Assembly: GCF_014643735.1 (NCBI RefSeq)
Contig: NZ_BMKA01000007.1
Location: 53,881-117,880 of the forward strand
Length of the DNA: 64,000 bases
From: Neptunicoccus cionae
Lineage (GTDB): Bacteria; Pseudomonadota; Alphaproteobacteria; Rhodobacterales; Rhodobacteraceae
Direction of reading: 5' to 3'
The notes below the pieces were generated by a model. That model was not told where the DNA came from and did not search any database. It worked only from the letters and a program-made list of their open reading frames with translations. The position numbers and the translations under genes are program-made. Each line of letters starts with the position of its first letter. Position 1 is the stretch's first letter. Shown in pieces: positions 34,038 through 42,374 of the stretch.

Positions 34038-37000
34038 ATGGAAAAAAGCCTGTTCCGATACATTTGGAAGTATTCCAAGCGCCGCCAGTTACTTTTGCTT
34101 GCGCTGACAATTGTGACATTTCCGGTGCTTTACATCAGTTTGGAACTGCCCAAGCGGATTATCAATGATGCGATCGGGGGCAGTGGCGAGGATATTTCGT
34201 ACTTCGGCTTTACCTTCAGTCAAACCGAGTTTTTGATGGTTCTTTGTTTCGGTTTCCTGATCGCCGTATTGGCAAACGGGCTGCTGAAGATGCGCCTGAA
34301 CACGATGAAGGGCGTGCTGGCAGAACGGTTGCTACGCCGGTTCCGGTTCCAGTTGTTGACCCGAATGATGCGGTTCCCGCGTCCCTATTTCCGCCAGACC
34401 AGTCAAGGCGAACTGGTGGCGATGGTCACATCCGAGGCTGAACCGATGGGCGGTCTCATGGGGGATATGATCTCGCAGCCGGTGTTTCAGGCGGGGCAGA
34501 TGATCACTATTCTGGCCTTCCTTTTCGCCCAGAGCTTCTGGTTCGGGCTGGCATCGGTGGCGCTGATCCCGTTACAGGCATGGCTGATCCCGCGTCTGCA
34601 ACGTCAGATTAACCTGCTGAACAAATCCCGCATCGAAGAGGTGCGGCACCTCGCCTCTGATATCGGCGAAACTGCGGCGGGTGTCAGTGATATTCGCACC
34701 AACGGCGGGTTGCGGTACCGTGCGGCGCAGTTTTCAGACCGGCTTGGCAATCTGTTCAACATCCGGTTTGAGATCTACCAGAAGAAATTCTTCATGAAGT
34801 TCCTCAATAACTTCATCAACCAGCTGACACCGTTCTTTTTCTATTCGGTCGGCGGGTATCTGGCGATCAAGGGTCAGATAACGGTGGGCGCTCTGGTGGC
34901 TGCACTTGCGGCCTATAAGGATCTGTCGTCGCCGTGGAAGGAGCTTTTGATGTATTACAATCAAGTGCAGGATATGGGGCTGCGCTGGCAGATCGTAACG
35001 GAACGCTTTGCGCCAAAAACGCTGGTGGATGACAGCCTGTTTGAAGGCGAAGCGGAGGAAATCCCGAGCCTGCGCGGCGATGTCGTACTGGATGATGTTA
35101 CCGTACGCGATGACGCAGGCGATATCGTGCTCGAAGATATTACCCTCACAATCCCCAAAGGGGCGCGGGTGGCGATCAAGACGACCAACGAAACCGCCGC
35201 GCTGGCCTTTGCCGATCTGCTGACCCGAGAGGTGCTTCCTGCGCGGGGGCGGGTGCGGATTGCGGGGCACGATCTGAACAGCCTGCATCAATCCGTGGTG
35301 GCAAACCGCATCGGCTATGCCAGCCCTTTTCCGCAAATTTTCCAAGGCACAATGGGTGAGAACCTGCTAATGCCTTTCCGCCGCAAGCCCCTGATTGACA
35401 GCGACATTCTTCCTGAAATGCACCGCTGGCAGGAAGAGGCCCGCCGTGCTGGCAACAGTGATGATCCGCTTGGTGTGAGCTGGCTGGACCCATCGCTCGC
35501 CGGTTTCAAAGACGAAGATGAAATCCGCGACTGGTGGTTCAGTCTGGGTGAAGCCATGGGGATCGACGAGTTTATGGTGCGCCGCGCCTTGCGTCATCGG
35601 CTCGATCCGGTGAATCAACGTGAATTGGCCGAGAAGATCGTGGAACTGCGCCCCGAAATTGCCCGACGGTTGAAAAAAGCGGGGCTCGGGGATATCGTCC
35701 ATCATTTCGATCCGCGAAAGTTCAATCCGGTCTCGCCGCTGGGCAGTAACCTGTTGTATGCGATGCCAACGCGGATGTTGACGCAAGAAAGCCTCGCGGA
35801 GCAGCGCAAGTTCTTTAGCATTCTCAAGAAAGAAAACATCGTTGACGAAGTGGCGGAAATGTCCGCCAGTCTGATCGAAGGGGTGGTCGCGACGTTTGGC
35901 GAAGATGGCACCGATCACCCGTTGTTCCGCCAGTTGAATATGGATGACGCGCTTTATCACAAGCTGCGCAATGTCACGAAAAAACGCCGCCTCCAAGGCA
36001 ACGATGCGCTAACTCCGGAAGAGTTCGCGCTGATGCTGACGGTGCCGTTTGCGTTTAGCGCTGAACAGATCGGCCCAGCTTTTACGGACAGTTTTAAGGA
36101 ACGGGTTCTGGACATCCGTATGCAAAATGCAGAGCATATGGTGGCAGAGTTGGACGGTCTGTTCGAAACCATCCACCCCGATCGCTACATGCCTGTGATG
36201 ACGGTGCTCGGGAACGCGATTTTCGGGCGGATTTCGCGGATGGCGGGTGCCCGTGAAAAAGAAGTGGAAGATCTGGTTGTCGAGGTTCTGAACGAACACG
36301 GCTTGCGGCGTCTGGCGGCACAATCCATCTACGATCTTGCCACCGGTTCGGGAGGGCAAAACCTGCCGCGCGTGTTCCGCGAAAGGATCGCGTTCAGTCG
36401 GGCCGGACTGAAGAAACCCGACATTCTCATCCTTGGCAACGCTCTGGCCAGTCATGACTCGGCCAAACGTGCGCAGATGCGAGAGCGGATTGGGGCATTG
36501 ATGCCCGACACTACCAAGATATTCATCGAGAACCATTTCTCAAACCCTGATCTCTATGATCTCTACGTCGAGATTGTGGACGGACGTATCGACGGTGTGC
36601 GTCGGGCTGAAGAACCTGCGGATGAAGACGCAAAACAGGATCTTAAACGCAAGCTGCGGGTGGTGGCGCAGACCGGTCTGTTTGCCAATCTCGACCAGAA
36701 ACAACAAAGACTGCTCGCTTTTAGTGCGCAGTGGTATCCGGCGAAATCAGGGCAGGTCATTTTCGCACGGGATCAGGCACCGGACGCGGCTTATCTCTGT
36801 GTGAAGGGCAAAGCAGGGATCTACTGGGCGGGCGAGGGTGCGGAGGACCGGTTGGTGACTGAAATCGAACCGGGACGTTTGATCGGGGATCTGGCCATTA
36901 TCCTGAACGAGAAACGGGCGATGGATCTGATCGCATTGGAGGATTCCCAGTTCTTGCGTATTGGCGCATCCGAATTGCTGGCTGTGATTGAAAACGATAC

Positions 37001-37127
37001 CAATGTGGCGACCAGTCTGTTGCGCACCGTTGCAGGCCATTTGATCGGCGCGGCCGAGAACGCACGCGCAACGCGGGAGTTCGCGGTGAAAAAGGGGCTC
37101 GACCTGTCCGAACTGGACGGGGAGTGA
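34038..37127 (+). CDS. ABC-exporter-like protein with degenerate, interrupted ATPase domain and C-terminal cyclic-nucleotide-binding domain
   Basis: 1029 residues. Residues 1-330 look like an ABC exporter membrane domain (hydrophobic segments near 18-35, 64-84, 150-180 and 255-292). At 346-450 an ATPase domain begins (VVLDDVTVRDDAGDIVLEDI), but Walker A is replaced by AIKTTNETAAL (379-389) and the Q-loop by ASPFPQIFQGTMGENL. About 315 extra, mostly helical and charged residues follow (451-765). The domain then resumes with a kept signature TGSGGQ (769-774), DILILGNALASHD where the Walker B acid should be, and a histidine in IENHF. Residues 875-1010 form a cyclic-nucleotide-binding fold (LIGDLAIILNEKRAMDLIALED). 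ATP hydrolysis seems unlikely. The single gene ends before a terminator. Confidence 0.75.
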   Translation: MEKSLFRYIWKYSKRRQLLLLALTIVTFPVLYISLELPKRIINDAIGGSGEDISYFGFTFSQTEFLMVLCFGFLIAVLANGLLKMRLNTMKGVLAERLLRRFRFQLLTRMMRFPRPYFRQTSQGELVAMVTSEAEPMGGLMGDMISQPVFQAGQMITILAFLFAQSFWFGLASVALIPLQAWLIPRLQRQINLLNKSRIEEVRHLASDIGETAAGVSDIRTNGGLRYRAAQFSDRLGNLFNIRFEIYQKKFFMKFLNNFINQLTPFFFYSVGGYLAIKGQITVGALVAALAAYKDLSSPWKELLMYYNQVQDMGLRWQIVTERFAPKTLVDDSLFEGEAEEIPSLRGDVVLDDVTVRDDAGDIVLEDITLTIPKGARVAIKTTNETAALAFADLLTREVLPARGRVRIAGHDLNSLHQSVVANRIGYASPFPQIFQGTMGENLLMPFRRKPLIDSDILPEMHRWQEEARRAGNSDDPLGVSWLDPSLAGFKDEDEIRDWWFSLGEAMGIDEFMVRRALRHRLDPVNQRELAEKIVELRPEIARRLKKAGLGDIVHHFDPRKFNPVSPLGSNLLYAMPTRMLTQESLAEQRKFFSILKKENIVDEVAEMSASLIEGVVATFGEDGTDHPLFRQLNMDDALYHKLRNVTKKRRLQGNDALTPEEFALMLTVPFAFSAEQIGPAFTDSFKERVLDIRMQNAEHMVAELDGLFETIHPDRYMPVMTVLGNAIFGRISRMAGAREKEVEDLVVEVLNEHGLRRLAAQSIYDLATGSGGQNLPRVFRERIAFSRAGLKKPDILILGNALASHDSAKRAQMRERIGALMPDTTKIFIENHFSNPDLYDLYVEIVDGRIDGVRRAEEPADEDAKQDLKRKLRVVAQTGLFANLDQKQQRLLAFSAQWYPAKSGQVIFARDQAPDAAYLCVKGKAGIYWAGEGAEDRLVTEIEPGRLIGDLAIILNEKRAMDLIALEDSQFLRIGASELLAVIENDTNVATSLLRTVAGHLIGAAENARATREFAVKKGLDLSELDGE

Positions 37128-37252
37128 TTGCTACAGGTCGGCCGAATTTTTGGGGTAGGGCGTAGAGTGCTGTGGGTTAGTTAATCCTGAACCTGCGGGA
37201 AACGCCGGACCGTTCCGGTTTGACCGGCTGCAATCGCGGGCCGAAAATTAAA

Positions 37253-37281
37253 AAACGCGCGACGGGTGTTGTCGCGCGTTT
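37253..37281. terminator. bidirectional terminator
   Basis: AAACGCGCGAC and GTCGCGCGTTT form a perfect 11-pair stem with a 7-base loop, with an A-run before and T-rich sequence after. It separates the ABC-like gene from the convergent MltB-type gene. Confidence 0.8.
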
Positions 37282-37304
37282 CCATGTTTTGAGGGGGTGC
37301 CTGT

Positions 37305-38567
37305 CTACCGAATGGCGCGTCGCAGGAATTTCAGCACTTCCTGATCGGCTTTGCCGGTTGGCTGGCGACCAGCACGGCGCTGCACATCGCTTATCGCGTC
37401 GAGTGTTTTGGGGCCGATAATCCCGTCTGGCTCGCCGATGTCGTAGCCCGCTTTCAACAGCAGTTCCTGCACTTCCAGCTTTTCCGGCAGACGCAATGCG
37501 CCCGGTCCACGGGGCCAGTCCCGCACAAATTCTCCACCGCCGTTTATCTTGTCAGCCAGATGCCCGACCGCCATCGCATAGGAGTTGGCATTGTTGTAGC
37601 GCTTGATAACAAAGAAGTTTTTGAACACCGCAAAGGCCGGTCCGTCTGCACCCGCAGGCAGCAGAATCGCTGCACTTCCATAGTTCGGGATCTTGCCGCC
37701 CGACATTGTGCGCACGCCCAGTTCAGCCCAGCGGGCAGGCGTTGCCTTTACCTTCAGTGATGCGTTGCCATAGTTAAAGCCCTTTGGAAGCTGTACTTCG
37801 ATCCCCCAAGGTTGGCCCTTAACCCAGCCGTTGCGGCGCAGGTAATTCGCCGTAGAAGCCAGTGCATCAGATGGATCCCGTTGGTCCCACACATCCCGTT
37901 TGCCATCGCCGGTGAAATCCACCGCCAGTGCGTCATAGCTGGTGGGTATGAACTGTGTGTGGCCCATCGCGCCAGCCCAACTGCCCATCATCCGGTTCGG
38001 AGTGATGTCGCCGTTTTGGATGATTTTCAAAGCGGTCAGAAGCTGGTTTTCCCCGAATTTGCGGCGGCGCCCTTCATAGGCAAGGGTGGCCAGAGCCTCG
38101 ATGATGTTAATGTCGCCCATATTCTCGCCGTAGGAGCTTTCGAGCCCCCAGATCGCGACAACCACGGACCATTCCACACCGTATTTATTCTCAATCCGGC
38201 GCAGTTTTGATTTGTGCTTACGCACCATCGCCTTGCCGTTCTTGACCCGCTTGGGGGATGTGGCCGTGTCCAGATAATCCCAGATCTCGCGTGAGAATTC
38301 CGCCTGTTTGCGGTCTGATGCGATGACCCGTGTGTTCAGTTTTACGCCCCGAAATGCACGATCATAGGTGCTGGACGAAATGCCGTTGGCCAAGGCCCGC
38401 GCCTTGAAGCTGCGCACCCATTGCGCAAAGCCCGATTGCGTTTGTGCCATCAGGACCCCTTGATCCGGTTTGGCCGGTGGTAGCGGAGATGTTTCCACTG
38501 CGGCACCAAAGGCCAGACTGGGAAGAAACGCCAGTGCGGCCATAAATTTAAGTCCACGTTTAAGCAT
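37305..38567 (-). CDS. lytic murein transglycosylase (MltB/SltB type) with peptidoglycan-binding domain
   Basis: 420 residues from the ATG at 38565-38567, which follows GCAGGAGC and opens a signal peptide (MLKRGLKFMAALAFLPSLAFG); the longer frame upstream is not used. The catalytic domain has AIWGLESSYGENMG with the active glutamate and SWAGAMGHTQFIPTSYD. The C-terminal 70 residues (VQELLLKAGYDIGEPDGIIGPKTLDAI) are a PG_binding_1 domain. It cleaves peptidoglycan glycan strands in the periplasm; no lipobox cysteine is seen, so it is soluble, unlike E. coli MltB. Confidence 0.9.
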   Translation of the reverse strand: MLKRGLKFMAALAFLPSLAFGAAVETSPLPPAKPDQGVLMAQTQSGFAQWVRSFKARALANGISSSTYDRAFRGVKLNTRVIASDRKQAEFSREIWDYLDTATSPKRVKNGKAMVRKHKSKLRRIENKYGVEWSVVVAIWGLESSYGENMGDINIIEALATLAYEGRRRKFGENQLLTALKIIQNGDITPNRMMGSWAGAMGHTQFIPTSYDALAVDFTGDGKRDVWDQRDPSDALASTANYLRRNGWVKGQPWGIEVQLPKGFNYGNASLKVKATPARWAELGVRTMSGGKIPNYGSAAILLPAGADGPAFAVFKNFFVIKRYNNANSYAMAVGHLADKINGGGEFVRDWPRGPGALRLPEKLEVQELLLKAGYDIGEPDGIIGPKTLDAISDVQRRAGRQPTGKADQEVLKFLRRAIR

Positions 38568-38638
38568 GCGATGCTCCTGCTCTGATCGCCCGATTTTTGG
38601 CAAAGCATAACGGGGAAAACCTTTTGGCAAAAGAAGAA

Positions 38639-39355
38639 TTACGTAGGATTTTGCGGTGGGCGATCTGCCGCTTCTTCGGACTGGATCGTGGCCAGCGCAT
38701 CGCGCAGAAGGCTGGTGCGGTGGGGGCGGAAGGATTGCTCGGTCAGGGCGAGTTTCTGTATGCGATCCACGCGAAACGCGCGAAAGTCTTGACGCAGCTG
38801 ACATTTCGCCAGCAACATCAAAGTTTGATCCATAAAGATGATCGAGAGCGGCCAGACAGTGCGCTCCGTTTGTGCGCCTTTAGCATCGCCGTAGTGGATG
38901 TGAATCGCCTGTTCGTCGCGGGTGGCCTGCCGGATGGTAGCCACATCCACGGTGATTTCGGGGCGGCTGTGGAAACGCTTGGCGCTTAGCACGCTGTTTT
39001 GCATCTGGCGCGACAGTCGGTCCGGCAGGCTCGCCGCGAGTTTCGCCAGAGCATTGCGCGCAGCGTCGGCAAGCACCGGATCGCCGATTTCGATGACTTC
39101 CCGCAGACCGAGTACAAGCGCCTCGGTCTCATCCGTGTTGAACAGCATCGGCGGCATGGCGGTGTCTTCGACCAATGTGTAGCCAAAGCCAGCAGCCCCG
39201 TCGATGATCGCTCCGGCGCGGCGCAAACTGTCCACATCGCGGTAAACGGTGCGCAAAGACACACCAAGTTCGCCCGAAAGTTGGGCCGCCTGAACCGGAG
39301 CGGGGAGCAGCCGCAAAAGCTGCATCAACTGGAGTATGCGTTCGGATTTTGCCAT
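38639..39355 (-). CDS. YafY-like helix-turn-helix/WYL domain transcriptional regulator
   Basis: 238 residues. The N-terminal HTH_11 domain (RILQLMQLLRLLPAPVQAAQ, LGVSLRTVYRDVDSLRRAGA) is followed from about residue 130 by a WYL domain (IHIHYGDAKGAQTERTVWPLSIIF, ARCQ-like stretch, FRVDRIQKL). Such regulators bind an effector through the WYL domain. It is divergent from the DUF1801 gene at 39432, the usual place for a target, and the 76-base intergenic region contains an operator-like dyad (39376-39396). Confidence 0.88.
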   Translation of the reverse strand: MAKSERILQLMQLLRLLPAPVQAAQLSGELGVSLRTVYRDVDSLRRAGAIIDGAAGFGYTLVEDTAMPPMLFNTDETEALVLGLREVIEIGDPVLADAARNALAKLAASLPDRLSRQMQNSVLSAKRFHSRPEITVDVATIRQATRDEQAIHIHYGDAKGAQTERTVWPLSIIFMDQTLMLLAKCQLRQDFRAFRVDRIQKLALTEQSFRPHRTSLLRDALATIQSEEAADRPPQNPT

Positions 39356-39375
39356 AGTGTCAGAATACTACACAG

Positions 39376-39396
39376 TGCTGACAGTTTTTGACAGCA
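39376..39396. promoter_or_regulatory. operator-like inverted repeat TGCTGACA-GTTTT-TGACAGCA
   Basis: The arms match in seven of eight positions and lie between the divergent WYL regulator and DUF1801 genes, 36 bases before the DUF1801 start. Likely a regulator site; inference. Confidence 0.5.
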
Positions 39397-39431
39397 GGCC
39401 TGTGATGTACTGACGACGAAAGGAGCCAGCT

Positions 39432-39839
39432 ATGACGCAATTCCCCCCACCAGAGGTTCAGGCCGCGTTTAACAGTTTTCCGCCCGCAGAGCAGGAAAAG
39501 CTGCTTGCGGTGCGCCGATTGATATTCGACAGCGCGGTCGCAGTAGAGGCCGGTGCGGTGACAGAAACGCTGCGTTGGGGGCAGCCAGCATATTTGGTGA
39601 AGAGGGGCAGCAGCCTGCGGTTAGGCGTCGGAAAGACGGGGCAGGCTGCGATTTTCGCCCATTGCCAGAGCAGTATCATCGGCAGTTTTGCCACAGCTTT
39701 TGGCGGAGATTTTGCATTGGACGGGAACCGCGCGGTCTATCTGGATCGGGTGGGGCCGGAAGAATTGGAAAAGTTGCGTTTTCTGATCCTGCACGGCCTG
39801 CAATACAAGCGTGCGCCCAAGGCGCGGGTGAGTGTGTAA
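39432..39839 (+). CDS. DUF1801 domain protein
   Basis: 135 residues; ATG follows GAAAGGAGC. AFNSFPPAEQEKLLAVRRLIFD, ETLRWGQPAYLVK and ALDGNRAVYLDR fit the DUF1801/YdhG-like fold, small proteins sometimes tied to iron or stress responses. Function is not known. Its divergent WYL regulator neighbour is the probable controller. A long nested palindrome begins four bases after the stop. Confidence 0.75.
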   Translation: MTQFPPPEVQAAFNSFPPAEQEKLLAVRRLIFDSAVAVEAGAVTETLRWGQPAYLVKRGSSLRLGVGKTGQAAIFAHCQSSIIGSFATAFGGDFALDGNRAVYLDRVGPEELEKLRFLILHGLQYKRAPKARVSV

Positions 39840-39842
39840 TGG

Positions 39843-39910
39843 ATCACCCTGCATTTACGAAGCTTCATATATCACGCGTCTTGTATGACGCTTCATATTT
39901 GCAGGGTGAT
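39843..39910. repeat. nested palindrome
   Basis: Outer perfect arms ATCACCCTGCA (39843-39853) and TGCAGGGTGAT (39900-39910) enclose an inner hairpin GCGTC-TTGTAT-GACGC (39876-39891) and two direct copies of GCTTCATAT (39862-39870, 39890-39898). It starts right after the DUF1801 stop. It may be a transcript-end structure, a small RNA or a miniature mobile remnant; no target-site duplication was evident. Confidence 0.55.
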
Positions 39911-39946
39911 AAATCGGGAAGTTGTTTAATACCAATGATTTGGTCG

Positions 39947-39966
39947 GGCGACAGTTTGCTGTCGCC
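39947..39966. terminator. hairpin GGCGACAG-TTTG-CTGTCGCC
   Basis: Perfect 8-pair stem 18 bases from the stop of the convergent FMN reductase gene and 107 from the DUF1801 stop. No U-run, so termination is likely but unproved. Confidence 0.55.
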
Positions 39967-39984
39967 GCGCCATTGTTCAACTGT

Positions 39985-40521
39985 TCAGATGATCGCGCGC
40001 AGTTTGCCCATCAGCTTTTGCACTGCCTTGGTATAACGTTCATCCTTCAGGCTGCCATCCTCGTCAAATGCGCTAGAGGCCGAAGCCACAGCCACAGCAG
40101 GACCCTGCAACACGATCGGTTGAAAGGGCGTCAGGCATTGGCGCAGCGAATTTTGCGTCATCACACCCCCGGTCCGCCCGCCAGTTGCTGACATAATTGC
40201 AATAGGGGTGTCGCCCATCGGCATCGGCTTTACGCGACTGACCCAGTCCAGCGCGTTCTTCAGCACGCCAGAGATATTGCCATTGTATTCCGGTGTCGCA
40301 ATCACGATGGCATCCGCATCCTGCATTTGCCCGTGCAATGTCAGGACCTCTGCCGGAATGCCCTCGGCGTCTTCCAGATCTCCGTCATAGAGCGGGAAGC
40401 GAATGTTGGCATAAGTCACATCAGCCGCGCCAAACGCTGCCACCGCTTGATCAAGCAGTTTCCGGTTCAGGGATCCGGCACGCAAAGAGCCGCAAATAAC
40501 GAGAAGTTTCGGGTCAGCCAT
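39985..40521 (-). CDS. NADPH-dependent FMN reductase family protein
   Basis: 178 residues from the ATG at 40519-40521. LLVICGSLRAGSLNRKL near the N-terminus is the flavodoxin-like phosphate-binding loop, and IVIATPEYNGNISGVLKNALDWVSR is the diagnostic motif of the family (quinone, azo or chromate reductases using FMN). The two codons further upstream in frame add no conserved sequence. Electron acceptor unknown. It lies divergent from the glycan cluster. Confidence 0.87.
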   Translation of the reverse strand: MADPKLLVICGSLRAGSLNRKLLDQAVAAFGAADVTYANIRFPLYDGDLEDAEGIPAEVLTLHGQMQDADAIVIATPEYNGNISGVLKNALDWVSRVKPMPMGDTPIAIMSATGGRTGGVMTQNSLRQCLTPFQPIVLQGPAVAVASASSAFDEDGSLKDERYTKAVQKLMGKLRAII

Positions 40522-40728
40522 GTTAAATCCTTTTATCTTCACCCCCAAATACAATGGGCGGCGTATAAGTCCAGTCCTTCCGCCTGCATTACAATCTGTT
40601 CACGGTTTTGCCTTATTACAACATTAACAGGCATATTGGTGCTGGTGGCGGCTGTGTGATTGTAGCTTGCCCATGCGCCGCTTATGGTATGGAAAAAAAG
40701 AACCAGCGGTCTACAAAGGGACAGTATC

Positions 40729-42369
40729 GTGGCAGGCAAAGACTATCAAATTGCGGCATTGTGGATGGAGGGCAGTCTAAGCTTTCTAGAGCAGTTGTGC
40801 CTGAAATCCTTTGTAGATGCGGGTCATCATGTAAAGCTGTACCACTACGGCCCCCTGCGGAATGTGCCCGAGGGCATGGAACTCGCCGATGCGGCCGCGG
40901 TTCTGCCTCGTACCGATTTTCTGGCCCACGCCCGCACGGGCTCTCCGGCGCTTCATTCCGATCTGTTTCGCTATAAAATGCTGGAACAGAACAAGGATAC
41001 CATCTGGGCGGATACCGATGCTTATTGCATGAAGCGGTTTGAAACGCCGAACGGGCATTTTTATGGCTGGGAGTCAGACAAACATATTAACGGCGGTGTG
41101 CTTGGCCTACCGTCCGATTGCGATACTCTGGGGGAGCTGCTGGAATTCACATCCGACGAATTCGCAATCCCGACATGGTATGGTGACGATTACACCCGCG
41201 AACTGGAAGAAGCCCGCGATGCCGGTAATCCGGTGCATGCGTCAGAGCAGCCTTGGGGCGTATGGGGCCCCCACGCGGTGACGCATTTCCTGCATAAAAC
41301 CGGTGAGGCGAAATATGCCTTGCCGCTAGAAGGTCTCTATCCCTTCACCTATAAAGACCGCCGCATGATGTTGAAGCGTAACTTCGACACCACCCCTTAC
41401 GTGACCGAGAACACCTATTCCATTCACCTTTACGGTCGCCGTATGCGTGCGCGTCTGGTTGAAAAAGAAGGCGGTGAACCCCATCCTAAAAGCCTGTTGG
41501 GGCAGTTGATCAAGAAGCACGGTATCGACCCGTCAAAAGCCCCTCTGCCTATGTCAAAGGCACAACAGGCAGCGGCGAAAGCCCCAAAGGGAGAGAAGGT
41601 TAAACCGACAGAGAAACCTGCCAAACAAAAGAAACCCGCCGCGCCGGTTGCTGCCAAAGCAGCGCCGCTGGAACCATCCGCACGGACAGGGATCGGGCAG
41701 GTCAACCTGACTGACATTGCCAATAAATACAGCACGGACAAAGGCTCTGCCAAACACCGCTACACAGAACTTTACCAGATGTTGTTCCTACCCTTGCGCG
41801 GCCGCAAGCTGAACCTGCTGGAAATGGGCTTGCTAAACAGCGGGCCAGAGCACGAAATCGCGGCAGAGCGGATCACCAATGATGCGCCTTCCGTCCATAT
41901 GTGGTTGGAATATTTCCCTAAGGCACAGGTCTATGGCCTTGATATATCGGATTTTAGCTGGCTCGATAATCCACGCTTTACCTATGTGAATTGTGACATG
42001 GACAGCCGTGAAAATATCCAGAAAGCTGCAAAAGGCCTGCCGCAGATGGATATTGTCGTGGACGACGCCAGCCATGCTTCCCACCACCAGCAGGGCGCCT
42101 TTCTGGAACTGTTCCCGAAGTTGGCCTCTGGCGGGTTTTACACCATTGAAAACCTGCGCTGGCAACCCAACCATATGGAGCAGAAGGGTATCACCAAGAC
42201 GGCTGATCTGTTCTACGGCTATCAGAAAGACGGGGTGTTTACCCATTCCGATCCAGCCATTGCCGACGAATTTAACGCGCTGCGGGAACAGATTTCGGGG
42301 TGTTTCATCTATCAGGTTGGCTTTAACAAATCCCGCAAGGACCAGTTGATGGTTGTCCAGAAACGGTAA
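40729..42369 (+). CDS. glycosyltransferase-methyltransferase fusion protein
   Basis: 546 residues from the GTG at 40729, chosen for the AAAGGGAC site upstream; an ATG at 40684 gives 15 more residues but has no such site. Residues 1-265 look like a DXD-type glycosyltransferase of the capsular/galactosyltransferase kind (HSDLFRYKMLEQNKDTIW, then DTD at 95-97). Residues about 270-325 are a lysine/proline/alanine-rich linker. From 325 on (LTDIANKYSTDKGSAKH, LLEMGLLNSGPEHE, IVVDDASHASHHQQGAF) the protein is like macrocin-type sugar O-methyltransferases. It could add a sugar and methylate it. It opens a five-gene cluster; the next gene starts five bases on. Confidence 0.72.
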   Translation: MAGKDYQIAALWMEGSLSFLEQLCLKSFVDAGHHVKLYHYGPLRNVPEGMELADAAAVLPRTDFLAHARTGSPALHSDLFRYKMLEQNKDTIWADTDAYCMKRFETPNGHFYGWESDKHINGGVLGLPSDCDTLGELLEFTSDEFAIPTWYGDDYTRELEEARDAGNPVHASEQPWGVWGPHAVTHFLHKTGEAKYALPLEGLYPFTYKDRRMMLKRNFDTTPYVTENTYSIHLYGRRMRARLVEKEGGEPHPKSLLGQLIKKHGIDPSKAPLPMSKAQQAAAKAPKGEKVKPTEKPAKQKKPAAPVAAKAAPLEPSARTGIGQVNLTDIANKYSTDKGSAKHRYTELYQMLFLPLRGRKLNLLEMGLLNSGPEHEIAAERITNDAPSVHMWLEYFPKAQVYGLDISDFSWLDNPRFTYVNCDMDSRENIQKAAKGLPQMDIVVDDASHASHHQQGAFLELFPKLASGGFYTIENLRWQPNHMEQKGITKTADLFYGYQKDGVFTHSDPAIADEFNALREQISGCFIYQVGFNKSRKDQLMVVQKR

Positions 42370-42374
42370 TTCCC

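Noticed and set aside
38568-38804. N-terminal extension of the MltB-type protein by 79 residues
   Set aside because: The extension has no signal peptide and overlaps the WYL gene; the internal ATG has a ribosome binding site and a proper signal peptide.
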